NCBI GenBank assembly: GCA_030762175.1
Contig: CM060838.1
Coordinates: 18,652,501-18,716,500, forward strand
Length of the DNA stretch: 64,000 nt
Reading direction: 5' to 3'
From: Metallyticus violacea
Lineage: Eukaryota > Arthropoda > Insecta > Mantodea > Metallyticidae
The stretch's first letter is position 1. Each line of letters opens with the position of its first letter. This document shows, piece after piece, positions 20,890 to 33,200 of this stretch. The position numbers were made by a program, and so were the translations under genes. The notes under the pieces are model-generated. The model saw only the letters and a program-made list of their open reading frames with translations. It made no database searches and had not been told where the DNA came from.

Positions 20890-21440
20890 TATTTGGTTTT
20901 TTAAGGAAGCTCTTTAACATCTCTGGTTATTAACATCCCATTCAATCAGGGCATGAAATGACCAATAAATTTTGCTCAGAGGCCCCTTCTTTCAGGCTTG
21001 AGGTTCTTTTACGTGTTATAAATATGACATTTCCCTTTGGAAGGAATCCATACATCCTAAAAATGGCCATGAGTGGCCAATATTGTTAAGGCACAGACTT
21101 GTGAGCGGGAGGTCTGGTTGAATCCAGCCAGGACTGTCTTCCCTGACTCAGGTTTTTTCCAGGTTTTCTTCAGTCCTCATACATGGCAAATGCCAGGAAG
21201 GTCCCCTAAACTTTGGCCTGGAACGTTTCCTTCCTTAAAACAAAAATCCTTTCCCAATATATTTCATCTCATGTATGATCAGAGTTCACTGCCTGTGGCA
21301 CTTCTGTAGTAAAAACCGCCATTAAACACTATTAAAAAAAAGAAAAGAAAAAGAAAAACCCTAAAATGTACATCAACTGTAGCCAGGTTTCTTTGGGTCT
21401 ATGAAGCTCATATGATTACCAGTAGACCACTAGGACTAAA
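20890..21440 (-). mobile_element. SINE2 copy split by a later SINE1
   Basis: 20900-21062 matches the 3' two-thirds of SINE2 on the minus strand (plus-strand GAAGCTCTTTAACATCTCTG, AAATTTTGCTCAGAGGCC). 21356-21437 matches its tRNA-like head (minus strand AGTCCTAGTGGTCTACTGGT). The SINE1 at 21063-21355 sits exactly between the two halves. Confidence 0.8.
21063..21355 (+). mobile_element. SINE1 copy nested in SINE2
   Basis: Head GCCATGAGTGGCCAATATTG, a decayed B-box (GGTTGAATCC) and the body with CCAGGTTTTCTTCAGTCCTC can be read. The end, CTGCCTGTGGCACTTCTGTA and AAACACTATT, is followed by an A-rich tail containing AAAAGAAAAAG. About 290 bp, with more substitutions than the copy at 53026. Confidence 0.85.
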
Positions 21441-21444
21441 ATTA

Positions 21445-22190
21445 ATTTGTCTTTCAAATAAATATTGCCACCAAATTTGAACAATTAAAACCATCATTTA
21501 CATACAGATTACAACATTACTACAACAAGCTTCTTCAATCAATCATTTTGTTTTTGCTGTTTTTTTCTTGAAAATAAAGAGGAACAAAATAATGCATTTG
21601 CTCTTTTCCAGACATCATTTTAAACAAACTATACATCTTATTTTGATTTAAAGTAAAACACTAAAAATCATGTCATCATATTAAAACTCTCTTGAAGTTT
21701 CACAAACATACTTATAAAAGTAATTTTGTAAGTAACTATACATATTTTTTCAATTATTAAATTGAACTTTTCACATATTTTGTTAGACAGAATAGTCATC
21801 TATTTACAGGCATAAAAACTGGCACAAAATAAGTTCAGCAACAATAACCAATGAACCATAGGACTTAGTTAATCATGTTATATTTAAAATTCTGCTTGAT
21901 ATGTTTTAATGCCTTCATTTACAGAAACAATAAATTTCAAGTATTAGGAAGCTATTTCTAAATATTAGTGTCTTAAAATGTTTAAAAACATTATTTGCAT
22001 AAAAATTCTTATTACAAATTTTTTTTGTACAAGGATGGATCATTATGTAACACACAATAATTTTTTTCTGCAATGTTATTATAAGCTGGGATAGTGAAAT
22101 TTTGCAGATGTGTAGTTTGAAATTTGCACTAGAGATATCATATGTTTGATCTTGAGACAGGAATGAGAACTACATTGCAAAGATACCTAG
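21445..22190. other. Intergenic stretch, nothing recognised
   Basis: AT-rich, without ORFs, repeats or motifs that I can identify. Confidence 0.4.
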
Positions 22191-22199
22191 CATATTATT

Positions 22200-23225
22200 G
22201 TCGTCAAATTTGAAGAGCTAAAGGGTGAAAGAACAAAACCTGAGTGAAATATGCAAGGAAATGTTGGATGTATATGGCAAAGACTGCTTGGACCATAGCA
22301 ACATCTCGGGGATGCACATTCTTCGAAGGAGGCCATGTGACCTTTGTTGACTTGCCATGTTTTGGACAGCCAGTAACACCTGCTACTGAAAGGAATGTCA
22401 CAGCCATTAAGAATGCAATTCGAATGACGGGCAGACCCATCTGCAAACCTTGTCAGAGTTGTCAATCTTTCTGAAGGTATGGTGTACAATATCATGCATG
22501 AAGTGCTGATTTTTGTAAAGTTAGTACCTATTGGGTACTGAAGAACCTAACAGATGGTCAGAAAGGTGAGCAAATGACATGATTGGACCACTTATGGCAC
22601 TATGCAGCAGAAGGGTATGCCTTTCTGGAAGAAATTGTTAATAGTGATGAGTCCTGGGCATACCACTATAAACTTTAAACAAAACAGGCTTTAATAGAGT
22701 GGAAACATTCCAATTCCCCCAGCAAAGAAGATATTAAAGGTGACAATCTGCAAAAAAATAAAGTTCCAGTAATGGGGTTGTAGAATATGCATGATGTTCT
22801 GTTGTGGAATTTCTTAATTGTACAGGAATCACTGAATGTTGCATCATATGAAAGAACATTGGTGAATTTGCACCATGCCCTTCTTGACAAACACAATACT
22901 GCAAATGTCAAACTGCTCCATGGCAATACCCGCCATCATATTGCAACTTCTATCTCTACCAAAATTGTGACATTTGGTTAGGAAGTGCTCTGGCACCCAC
23001 TATACATTCTGGATCTTGCACCCTGTGACTTTCATCTGTTTGGCCCAATTAAAAAATTATTCGGCAGCCAACACTTTAATTATAATGAAGAAGTGTGATC
23101 ACCTGCACAGATGGCTATACTCCCAAAAGATGGAGTATGAACAGAGTATATTAAAACTACTAACATGATGGCAAAAATGTGTTTAAAAACTTGACTCTTT
23201 TGTTGAAAAGTAGCTAAGGACAAGG
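22200..23225 (+). pseudogene. Mariner-type transposase pseudogene
   Basis: Plus-strand frames show PVTPATERNVTAIKNAIRMT at about 22370 (matches the GRPVTAATERNVTAI. region), VHNIMHEVLIFVK at about 22480 and FLEEIVNSDESWAYHY at about 22620 (first catalytic Asp, as in IVT.DETW). They continue with LHGNTRHHIATSISTKIVTF at about 22915 (second Asp region, D changed to G), and LDLAPCDFHLFGPIKKL at about 23010 (third catalytic position). At least four frameshifts and several stops. No clear terminal inverted repeats at the edges. Confidence 0.85.
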
Positions 23226-23229
23226 CTTC

Positions 23230-25357
23230 ATTATCTATGAATTATTTTGTTTTAACTATTACTGTTTTTTTTTTTTAATTTGCATATTTCTTAATGATTC
23301 ATCCTCATACAAGAATTCTTACAAACAGGTATATTTACATAAACAAATTGAAATTTCATAACATAATAAAATACTTTTATGTATAAAAATATATTTTGCT
23401 TTACATTAATTATTAAAGTTACTACTATACATCAAGTATTTATCAAATGAGCAGATTGTAAAAACATAAAAATCTAAAAAGTAAAATTATTAATTTAAAA
23501 CTATATTAATAAATTTAAATGCACAACACACATTAAATTGGAGCCTTACTTAAAATAGAGTGTCTTTGGGAAAACAGTCTTGTTAGACAGAGGTAAAACA
23601 TAAAGTTAACATGAGGAGTGGGGGAAGAAAGGGAAAAAAAGGAATGAATATAAAGAAAAAGAATACCCAACAAAAACATAAAAATCAAATTAATATAATT
23701 ATAAAACAAATTGAAGAAATCATGCTTTAATTTTCTTCTGCTCATACCATCTGATTTCACGCCAAAGTAGCAGTTACAGCTCAGTAAAAACAATATAACC
23801 ATTACCAAGCAAGATGGCTTTGATGGCAACTTTTAAAACTTGTGTTTGGGAGATTCTGAGTACATTTCTAAGCAACCATCAAGTTGATTGTAATTTTTCT
23901 TTTCTTGGTAGTGAAGAATGCAAAGCTATTTGGACTCTTTCTCATTACAAACTCCACAGAGTCACTTGATGGATAAAGGCAATTGAAATGCAGGAATGCT
24001 ACAGCTAAGATAATCAATCAGTGATTGAAAGCATTCACACAAATAACATATGATGATCTGCAGCATAACTAAAAGAATAAGTGTGATCACTTGGTTAGTA
24101 CACTGGTTCACTGCAGGGTAACACCAGCTTTGACTCCAGTCTTATTTCATATGCATGCTAATGTTGTTACATGAATTTTTTCATATTTTATTGTAATTTA
24201 ACTTTGCTTATGGCAGAGTCTCATAGGATAACACCTTAACTGCAAAATATAAATATAAAATAACTCACAAATAATCATGGTGAATATAAAACAAAATAAA
24301 TATGTAGGATTTCTTCCATCATTTACTTACCCAGTTTTCATATAAAAAAAAAATGAAATAAAAACACCAATATGAAACAGAAAATAGATTGATAGAAGTA
24401 CAAGATTTTGTCTTGCAATTAACTTCTTGAGAAAGAAGAAAATTGGTGCTGTTAAACACAATGAATATAATACATAACAGAAACTTTTAAATGTTCAAGT
24501 GATCTTAACCTGGAAGTGAAAAGACGATTTTTAAAGTTTTTACAATTTTTAAAAAATTTTAATAAGATGATGCTTTGTTTGTAGGTCACACAAAATTAAT
24601 GAAATAGGCTTACCATTTACTATAAACATATGATGGAAGAACAATAAGAATACTGGGTGATACTGACATGTTACAAAATAATGAAATATTTTTTTAAATA
24701 AGCACTGAAATAAGCTGGTGCAAAGCTTCATGGCATCTTAAATCACAATTACATTATTGCTTTAACCAACTATAATAAGTATTAAGAGGAATACAAAAGA
24801 ATCCATGGAGAGTAAACAGGTGTAGAAAACTAAATCGTGATTGAACAAAATCTGCTATGAAAAGGAAGGAAAATACTTGAAAGCTCCACAGAGCAAGGGT
24901 AAAAAGGTCATTTGAAGTACTTAGCAACTACCATCAAGTGAACAGAAAATAGAAACAACTAATAAAAGATAAGAAAAACCTTCATATGCAGAAGCACACT
25001 ATACAATTAGCAGAAGATGCACAAAAAGTCATTTTTATAGCCCTTAAACCAAAGACCCCATCCACCTCTTGCCATCATGGGAAACCCACTTTCAGCACAC
25101 CTTTAACTCAGAAACATACAGTGTAACAAACTAGAGAACAGCAATGACAGTTACAGAGGAAAAGCAACAGAGGATGCCAGCATGAAAATCTTGACAAAAA
25201 TCCTGACTAAATGACTGCACAAATCTGCACACTCCTATATCCCAGAATAATGAAAAGGGATGGATGCTGTTTCACGATATACAATATTAGTATATATTAC
25301 ATAATGTAATTTTAAATGTAGTATAGTATTTAAATAAACTCACTAAATGCCTTAAAC

Positions 25358-25404
<47 letters not shown>

Positions 25405-26100
25405 TAACACTAAAAATAAAAGTAGATAAAGATAAAACACAGAGAAAGAGTCACACTTGAAATTGCTATATTTCAAACTACTGCGAGTTCTTCAATGGCT
25501 AGACTGTGCCCTCACAAAAAAGTTATAAGCCACATGTTACCTTTAATGCATATAAAAGTGGTAAAAAATAAGACTTATGATCATAATGTTACAATTTTAT
25601 CTTTAACTTCAGTGCCAAATTAATACTAGGCTTCCAGAATATGTCCAGAATATGGGGTTTTGTGTCTCAGCAGGCCGGTTCCCCTCCCCCGCCTATCTTG
25701 AACTTCTATGCAGTTACTTGTCTACATTCATTCATTAAGATGGCAAGTCAATTGACTTCAGAGCAATGCATTTTTGTATGTAATTATTTTTAAAAATAAC
25801 TCATTTGGAAGTTTTCTGGGTAACTGCATCCTTCCAGAATTGTAATTCACGATAATGTGAATAAATTTGATAGTATTGGTTTAGTGCAAAACAAACACAT
25901 GTGAAGACATACAGTTTTAACAAGACAAATTGTATTAAATGGATGCAAATCTTAAAAATTAACAAACAAAATCATTACTGAAATTAGCACAAGCTGAGGT
26001 TTCAGTGTCTTTTGCATATATAGCAACAAAATTGTTAAAACTCAAGCCTTATAAGGGTACACATGTCCATTTTTATAACAAGGTGATCTGATCCTGTAGC
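23230..26100. other. Intergenic stretch without recognised genes
   Basis: AT-rich sequence downstream of IVD. It holds a (TA)n microsatellite at 25361-25401 and a weak tRNA-like block at about 24075-24145. I see no exon with codon-like content. Confidence 0.5.
25361..25401. repeat. (TA)n microsatellite
   Basis: About 20 uninterrupted AT/TA units. Confidence 0.95.
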
Positions 26101-26104
26101 ATGT

Positions 26105-26705
26105 GTGCGTTATTGTGAGTGGTTTCATTTATCTGTTATTGAAGGGTTAACTGACCCACAGCTTTTTAGACAAGGCATGGTCCCATCAAAATGATTATGT
26201 GAACAATTGCTATTCGTATTCTGAAAATCCAAATTGTATACAAGAAACCCCTCTTTATGATAGGAAAATTGCAGTTTGTTGTGGGATTACTGCAAGATGC
26301 ATAATCGATCTGATTTTTAACGAGCAGAAAGTAAATGGAGAGTGGTACAAAAATGGAATTCTGACCCCATTTTTTAATCACTGACAGAAGAAAAGAAATC
26401 ATATGGGTGACTGCAAAAAGATTCTGCCATAAAGCAAAGAAGTCCATGGGTAAAATAGGGAAGTGTTTGGAATGATTAAAGCTGTGTATGGCCCTCTGAT
26501 TCTAAATTTTACAGTTGTGATTGTTATTGTAGAGTAGCCTGAAGGGTAAAGTGTACAAAACAAATGGGAAGAACTCAGGGAAAACATACAAAATGATAGC
26601 AGAAATATCACTGTGCGCAAGCTAAATCAAGTCAATTGGAATGTGCTTACCTGGTACAATGCCTGTTTAGATGAGGGAGGACGACTTTTCCAGCATTTTC
26701 TCTAA
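26105..26705 (+). pseudogene. Tc1/mariner-type (DDE) transposase remnant
   Basis: The first part reads SHQNDYVNNCYSYSENPNCI, then PLYDRKIAVCCGITARCIID and NGILTPFFN. This matches the FHL.GYVN.QN.RYWS.ENPH and PLH..KV.VWC block common in arthropod DDE transposases. The second part reads WEELRENIQNDSRNITVRKL and NACLDEGGRLFQHFL, the C-terminus of the same protein. The stretch between them with the second and third catalytic acids is missing or scrambled, and several stops are present. Confidence 0.75.
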
Positions 26706-27027
26706 GGCAAATTTTATGCACAGTTTTAAGAAATGAAGTCAAGAGTACAAGCATGGCCAGCTGTGGCATATCTAGGCTGCCAAGATGCAAAATCCTGTGT
26801 GAGCAGTATTCTGGAAGCTCTCTGCATGCAGCTTTACAAGAGTAATCACATTTCCTACTTTAACTGCTATGTGTAACTAAAGAATCTATCCAGTAAAGTA
26901 CTGGATATTTTAAAATTTACAGTATTGCAATGAGACCAAATTAAACCACTAATTCAAAGAGAAAAATAAAAAAGTGCACTATTCTCAAATGTGATAATTC
27001 TCTCATAAATATTTTAACCTATAACAT

Positions 27028-27033
27028 TTTATT
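27028..27033 (-). terminator. IVD: Polyadenylation signal of IVD
   Basis: AATAAA on the minus strand, 74 nt beyond the IVD stop codon, within a run reading AAAATAAAATG. Normal spacing for a compact 3' UTR. Confidence 0.6.
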
Positions 27034-27106
27034 TTACAAAATTCTGGATAAGGCACTTGAAATTATATCACAATTATAGTTTTCAAAGTAAATTTTCTTT
27101 TTCCAG

Positions 27107-27240
27107 TTATGAGTATTCTTCATTAATTGCCCGTCCAATAACAAGCCTTCTTATTTCACTTGTTCCTGCACCGATTTCATACAGCTTGGCATCCCTCAAA
27201 AGTCTTCCCGTTGGATAATCATTTATGTAGCCATTACCTC
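27107..27240 (-). CDS. IVD: IVD exon 8 (terminal)
   Basis: 134 nt, entered after the first base of a Gly codon. It encodes [20 protein letters not shown], then [18 protein letters not shown] and ends NEEYS-TAA. The Gly/Ala in IGAGTSE at the position where other acyl-CoA dehydrogenases have the catalytic Glu is an IVD hallmark. Confidence 0.97.
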
Positions 27241-30200
27241 CTAAAATAAAAAAGACAAACTCAGAAAAGTTACCACTCATTTTTTAACCTTAGGGACTAA
27301 TCATCAAAAAATAAAAGACAATAATGAGACAGCTATATAGTACCACTTGAAAGTGCCTGTATACACTCTAGCAATAAATATATATATATGCGAAGAAGAA
27401 AAGATATATGGGTAAAAATTACTCTGTTTTTCAGAAATGAAATAATATTAAAAAGATCTTGAAAGGACAGACACTGTTCAGACACATAATCTCAATGTTA
27501 TAATCTTTATAACTTTATAAGTCCCTTGTCAATTACAAGATCTTTAAGGAAATGAATGAAATTAATCATAAATGACTAGAGTATGTTAATATAGAATAAA
27601 TTAATTGATAATTAAGATCAATGTATGATTGAGTCGAACTGCACACTCTTAATGACTTCATTTACTTGTTTTTATGTAGTACATGTTTCAATAACCCTTG
27701 TTCATAAAAAATTTATTACATATAACAAATAAGTGGAGCCATTAACAGTGTTAAATTTGACTTAATCATATAATGATCTTAGTTATATGATTAGCATCAT
27801 GTAAAGTTCCAGTTAGCATTTCAAGTTAATTGATATTTGTAAAGTTTATTTTGATAGTAAAACTTGATTTTATTTCAATCACTATAAATTCATTCAACAT
27901 TAAGGTTGGGTTCAAAACACATGAAATAATAAATAGGCAAAAGACAGTAAATTATTACTATTTATTTTAATACAATGGGTAAATGCTGAAAATATTTTGG
28001 TATGCAGAGTACTTCCATCCATTTTTTGCCCCAATCTACAGAATACTCAAATAAAGAAAATAATAGTCTGAGTTGCGAGAATTTAGCTTCACCTCATCAC
28101 CCCATAATACAATGGTTTTAACTGATGAACCACCCACTGCATAGTTCAGATCTATGGAAAAGATAAGGGGGTTGTCATTTTTTTGGGAGTCTGCAAGAGA
28201 ATGTTGCATTCTACAAGGAGAAACATGGTACGAGCTCTAATGAAGCATGCTGTGGCTGCTTCCATGATTTGACTCTGAAGAATGCAACTTTGCAGTGAAT
28301 GTAGGGGAGACTTTTGAAAACAAATATGGGCAGTTGGTGAAGTACAGCCTTTCACTTAATAGTGTCCAGAAAATTAAATAGCAGTCCTTATAATGATTAG
28401 GACTTATGTTCTATTCCTATATGTATACTTATAATCTTACCAAGGCACTGAATAGCTTCCAGTGCCAGCTTAGTTGCCTTCTCTGCACAGTAAAGTATTA
28501 CACCTGCACAATCCTTCCTGTGCACATACCCTGCATCACATGCTTTGGCTACATTATAGAGATAGCTCCTGCAGGCATTCATTGTAGTGTACATATCAGC
28601 AATTTTACCCTATAAAAAAGATTAGTGTGAATTAAAACTTACATGCTACATGTTACACTATGTAGTATCAAACTTTTGATATTCATAAAAAATAACTTTT
28701 CATTATTGGATAGCATATGATTCACATATGTTTGAATTTCAACTCAAAAAAACAAATATGTTTATGAGAAAATAATATAGTTTCATTTCTTGCTAGCACC
28801 TGAGCTCAAGTATGTAGTTTAAACATCATAAATTTCAGCTTACAATAACATAAAAACTGAAATGCAATTTCAAAAACATATTAAATACAATGTTCCAATA
28901 TAACTCAAAATATGAATCATTATTTTTTTCCTTTAAAACATTCTTATTGTAAGTGAATCCTCTTTTCAGATATTACTAAAACCATCTTACCATTGGTAGG
29001 AGGTTCTTGCCATGCAGCATTTCTCAAAGTATGTTTTTACATCACTTCCTAGAGATTCACAAATCTACGATTTAATGTTATATTTTTAATTCCCAGGGCA
29101 TACTATATCATTATTCTGAACAAAGTAATAAGAATAATTTAAAATAAGACTTATAATGAACACGATCTTTTGTATACGAATGCAGTTAGTCCTTTTGCTG
29201 TTGCCTTTTAATATCTATTGCTAGTACCAGGCCATTAGTTAACACTGCATTGTAAGTTCTACAATGTAGTTTTTCCCATGAATTGAAAACGTGAATCAAC
29301 AGCATAATACTGGAATGTTAAATAAACAGTGCCTAAGTACACACCTTCAACCTCAGCCTCCGTTCAACAAAATAACTAGATCTGGTGGAGACAGTGAGTT
29401 CACAAGAGGACCAGCTTATTATGTGATTACATGACAGTAGTTGAAACCTGTATATTACATGACTGGTATTCAAGAAATGGAACTAACATAACAGCTATCT
29501 AGTTCTGGATTTTATGAGGCCAACAACTGCCACAAGTGCATGATAAATGGCAAAAGTTACTTAATAGTTCCATGACATTCTTAAAATTATATTGTCCTTT
29601 TGAAGCTACTCATCCAGAGTTTCATTATAAACAAAGTGCGTATTTTTATAGAAAAGTTATTAAAAACTCAAAATGTTTGCTTGAGAAGTCAGCAACATAA
29701 ATGGGAAAACTACAGAGGTATCATTCATGGTAAGTTACCAATTGACACAAAGAGGTGAGATCCACAATATAGATGAGAGGTTAAACCTAGTGCAACTGAC
29801 ATGGTTAAACATATGTTAAAAACATAAAGGTTGCTGGACAACAATCCCCATGCTTTTTAACAATAAAATAGTTTGTTATATTCAAAAAAAAAAGCAGCAG
29901 CACCATCAAATAATGGTTAGCAAAGATCAGAGAAGAGTTAATTAAAAAAAGACTAGGAGATAATGGCAACTTTATTAAGGGGTTTTGGTCTGAAGTGAGA
30001 ACTAGGCTAGAGGATATGACTTACAAATGTTATATTTACAAATTTAAGAGAAAAGATTGTTAAAGTTTTATAGAGAACTAAAATTTCATTTTGAAAGAGA
30101 AATATATATTTACATATATGATAACAAAAGAGAAGTAATTGCGTGATTTCCTTTAGGAGTTTGGGGTTTGAGGAACAAGTAAAGGAATATTTCTCAAGAT

Positions 30201-33200
30201 ATTTCTCCTATTTATGGAGGGAGGGAAGTTGCAATATATATCGTGTTTGATTTCAAATGGACTAATGACTGGAGAATAAGTTTACTGGGGAAGATATGGT
30301 TGAAAAAGAATGATGTGGAGGAGCTTTAATGATAAGAGGTTAATAAAGAATCTTGGAAAGTTAAGTTAAACTGGGCATGAACTGTCAAAATGAGTCAAAT
30401 GATATAAGAGCAAAGATTTTGAATTAATAAGTACGATACCAACATTGAGCTTATGGTTATGTACTTGAAAGTTAGGATATCTCTAGTTGTTTGGATTCCA
30501 GTAGGTTACTACTGATGAACTGGGGATTTGAGCATGTTCAAATTTATTTTGATAATAGATTTATTGTATTGTATTTTATATATAGTTGAAATAGAATACT
30601 GTTAAGATAGACTAAGTTTTTTGTGTTTGTTCCTTTTCTTTTTCTGTTGTGTGATATATCATATTGCTATGGAGATAAATGGTCATTATCTGTACACATT
30701 CATTACTTTGCAATTTATTTAGTATTTAATATCACATTAATTCAGTCATTCATAGCAACTTATATTAAAAATAAACCAACTTGGTGGCTAAGATTTATAC
30801 CTGCATTACAAATAGATGAATAATATATGCATTCACAATTCATTCATGGACTCACAGTTTAAAAAAAGCATTAAAGTGTGATCTATGTACCTATGTTAAA
30901 ATAATGCCTTATTTTATGCTATGTTAGACTACTTATGAATACCATAAATATATGCACACTAATAAATAAATGTACACCACTTCAATTTACTTAATCTATT
31001 TACCTGAATTAGCTGAAACTCGCCAATTCTTGTGTTGAATTGTTTTCTCTGGTGAACATATTCAAAAGCAACATCACAACATGCCTGCATCAATCTAAAA
31101 ACATACAAATAGTTGAGCATTATGTCCAATACATTCAGATTTACAGCACTCTTTAATACTGTCATTAAAGTACTCCATAGTATATGTATCCTAACAATAG
31201 TGCATATCCTCCCTCTATTTGCCAAATGCATATGTATGCATACATCTAGCATTATAATTGGATACTGAAATACATTACACACTTGTGGCTATCTAAATAC
31301 TATTTTAGGAACTTCCTATAGTTAATTTGATTATGTTTAGAAATATAGCAAATGCAGATATCAAAAGGAACAAATTGAACTGCAATGAACTGTTACTATG
31401 TTTATAGCATACATTTCTAACTCTTTTCTTTCATCTACCCACAGATCTATAGATTTATAAGAAATAGTTTTATTCTATCATAACAATATATTGTAAATAA
31501 AACCACTTAAATGTTTCATATATTTAAATATCTAATCATGTATATATAAAACATTGTTTGTGTCAATTCTTGCAGCTGTGAAAGTTTCTTCCTTGTCTGA
31601 ACAAGTATTTGGTTGAAACCTTTTTTCTCTGTGCATGATTTTGTTTTATTGAAAATTATGGGTTCTTATATTTTTAAATAATAAGATATAATAAATTGCA
31701 GTTATTTGAACAAAACTTATATTTTTACATAGCTTTTAATAGAACAATTACTGACTTAAATCCATTTAAATCTCACAGCAGTTTTCAAGAATATCTATAT
31801 TATTTTAGGAGATTCAGCTTAATTCAAAGCTACTATAGAAGTAAAAACATTTCATATTGGTTGATATAAAATAAAATTACAAACCATTGCTTTATGTTAG
31901 CAAATATAGGTCACCACCTGATGCACTACTTCTACTACATTGAAAGCAGTTTTAAGGTCCCCCAACTTAGATCAGCTGACCACAGACACCCCCCTCCAAT
32001 CATGCGAGAAAGGTTTCAATGGAGTGGGGCAGTTGTGTTGTGCAGTCAAGAGTGAGATATCATTAAATAGTGCAGTACTGTTGTACAATGGTGAGATATT
32101 AATTGCAGCATCATATACTCATCTTCAAGACATATATCAGGCACAGAAAGTCATGTAGAACATTAAGATAGGTGTTTAGGTGTAAATTTTTTGGCAGCCC
32201 AGTTCCAATATTAATATTACTACAGAAGTTTAATGAAACAGGTTCTGTGGTGACCAGAAAAAAAAGCAAAATTAAAGATGTTATATGCTCACAGAAGAAA
32301 AACAATATAAGAGCTTCCATTAAAGTCCTTCTTGCTTCCTAGATCTTAAGTTTTGTGATTCTATAATCTTGGGGGATACTGAAAAACAGAATATATCAAA
32401 TTAACACTCACACACTGAAGCAACTTAAAAAAAATACATTTACAAAGTTTGGTCCATTAGTAAAGGGCATAACTTGCAAAATTTCAAATAGTCATAACAA
32501 AAAAAAATTCAAAATGGTCAAAATTAAAAACATATTTCCTTATTTGATACCTCTGATTCATTAAAAAAAGTCACCTTATATGAAAAGTTTGGTAGGTGTT
32601 CAATTTTATATGGAATGACCCATATGCAACAAATTAAAAGTTAATTGATATCATTGTATGATTCAGTTGAACTACACACTCTAAAAGCTTCACTTACTTT
32701 TCATAAATAAGAGTGTGTAGTTCAACTGAATCACACAATGATATCAATTAATATGATTGGCTTCACTGTGCAAGTTCCAATTTACATTTAAATTAAAAGT
32801 TGTTAATTAAATATTTGAGAAAGAAAATTTAGTATATTTTTAAAAGCTATCCTGTAAAATTTGCCTTATGGCCTATAAGTCCTTCTAGTATGAGACTAGG
32901 AAATGACATAAAAACTTTGCCTAAATAAAATTACAGGGTTAAGGAACACATTGTAGGATGCCATCAGTAGTTTACTGGTGTACCACAGGCTCATATAGAA
33001 AATTAAATATGTTACTTGAAGGGAGCTCTGACGAAATAAACAAGATGTGTATAAGACATGATGTAATTAACTTCATATGTTCAGTCCTTAACTTCCATCC
33101 TTATACTAGACCCTCAAAACAATGTTTAATATTTTTAATACATGGTTAAAGGATTTGAAATGAAACTTAAATTCAGGCTAAAATGAACATAGCAGAATTA

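Noticed and set aside
22187..22474. Minus-strand ORFs of 80-102 codons
   Set aside because: Antisense shadows of the plus-strand mariner transposase, whose conserved motifs are readable in the other strand.
28152..28355. Minus-strand ORF in IVD intron 7
   Set aside because: Same strand as IVD but without splice sites, and it is not needed for the complete, in-phase IVD protein. A possible transposon fragment, but no motif is clear.
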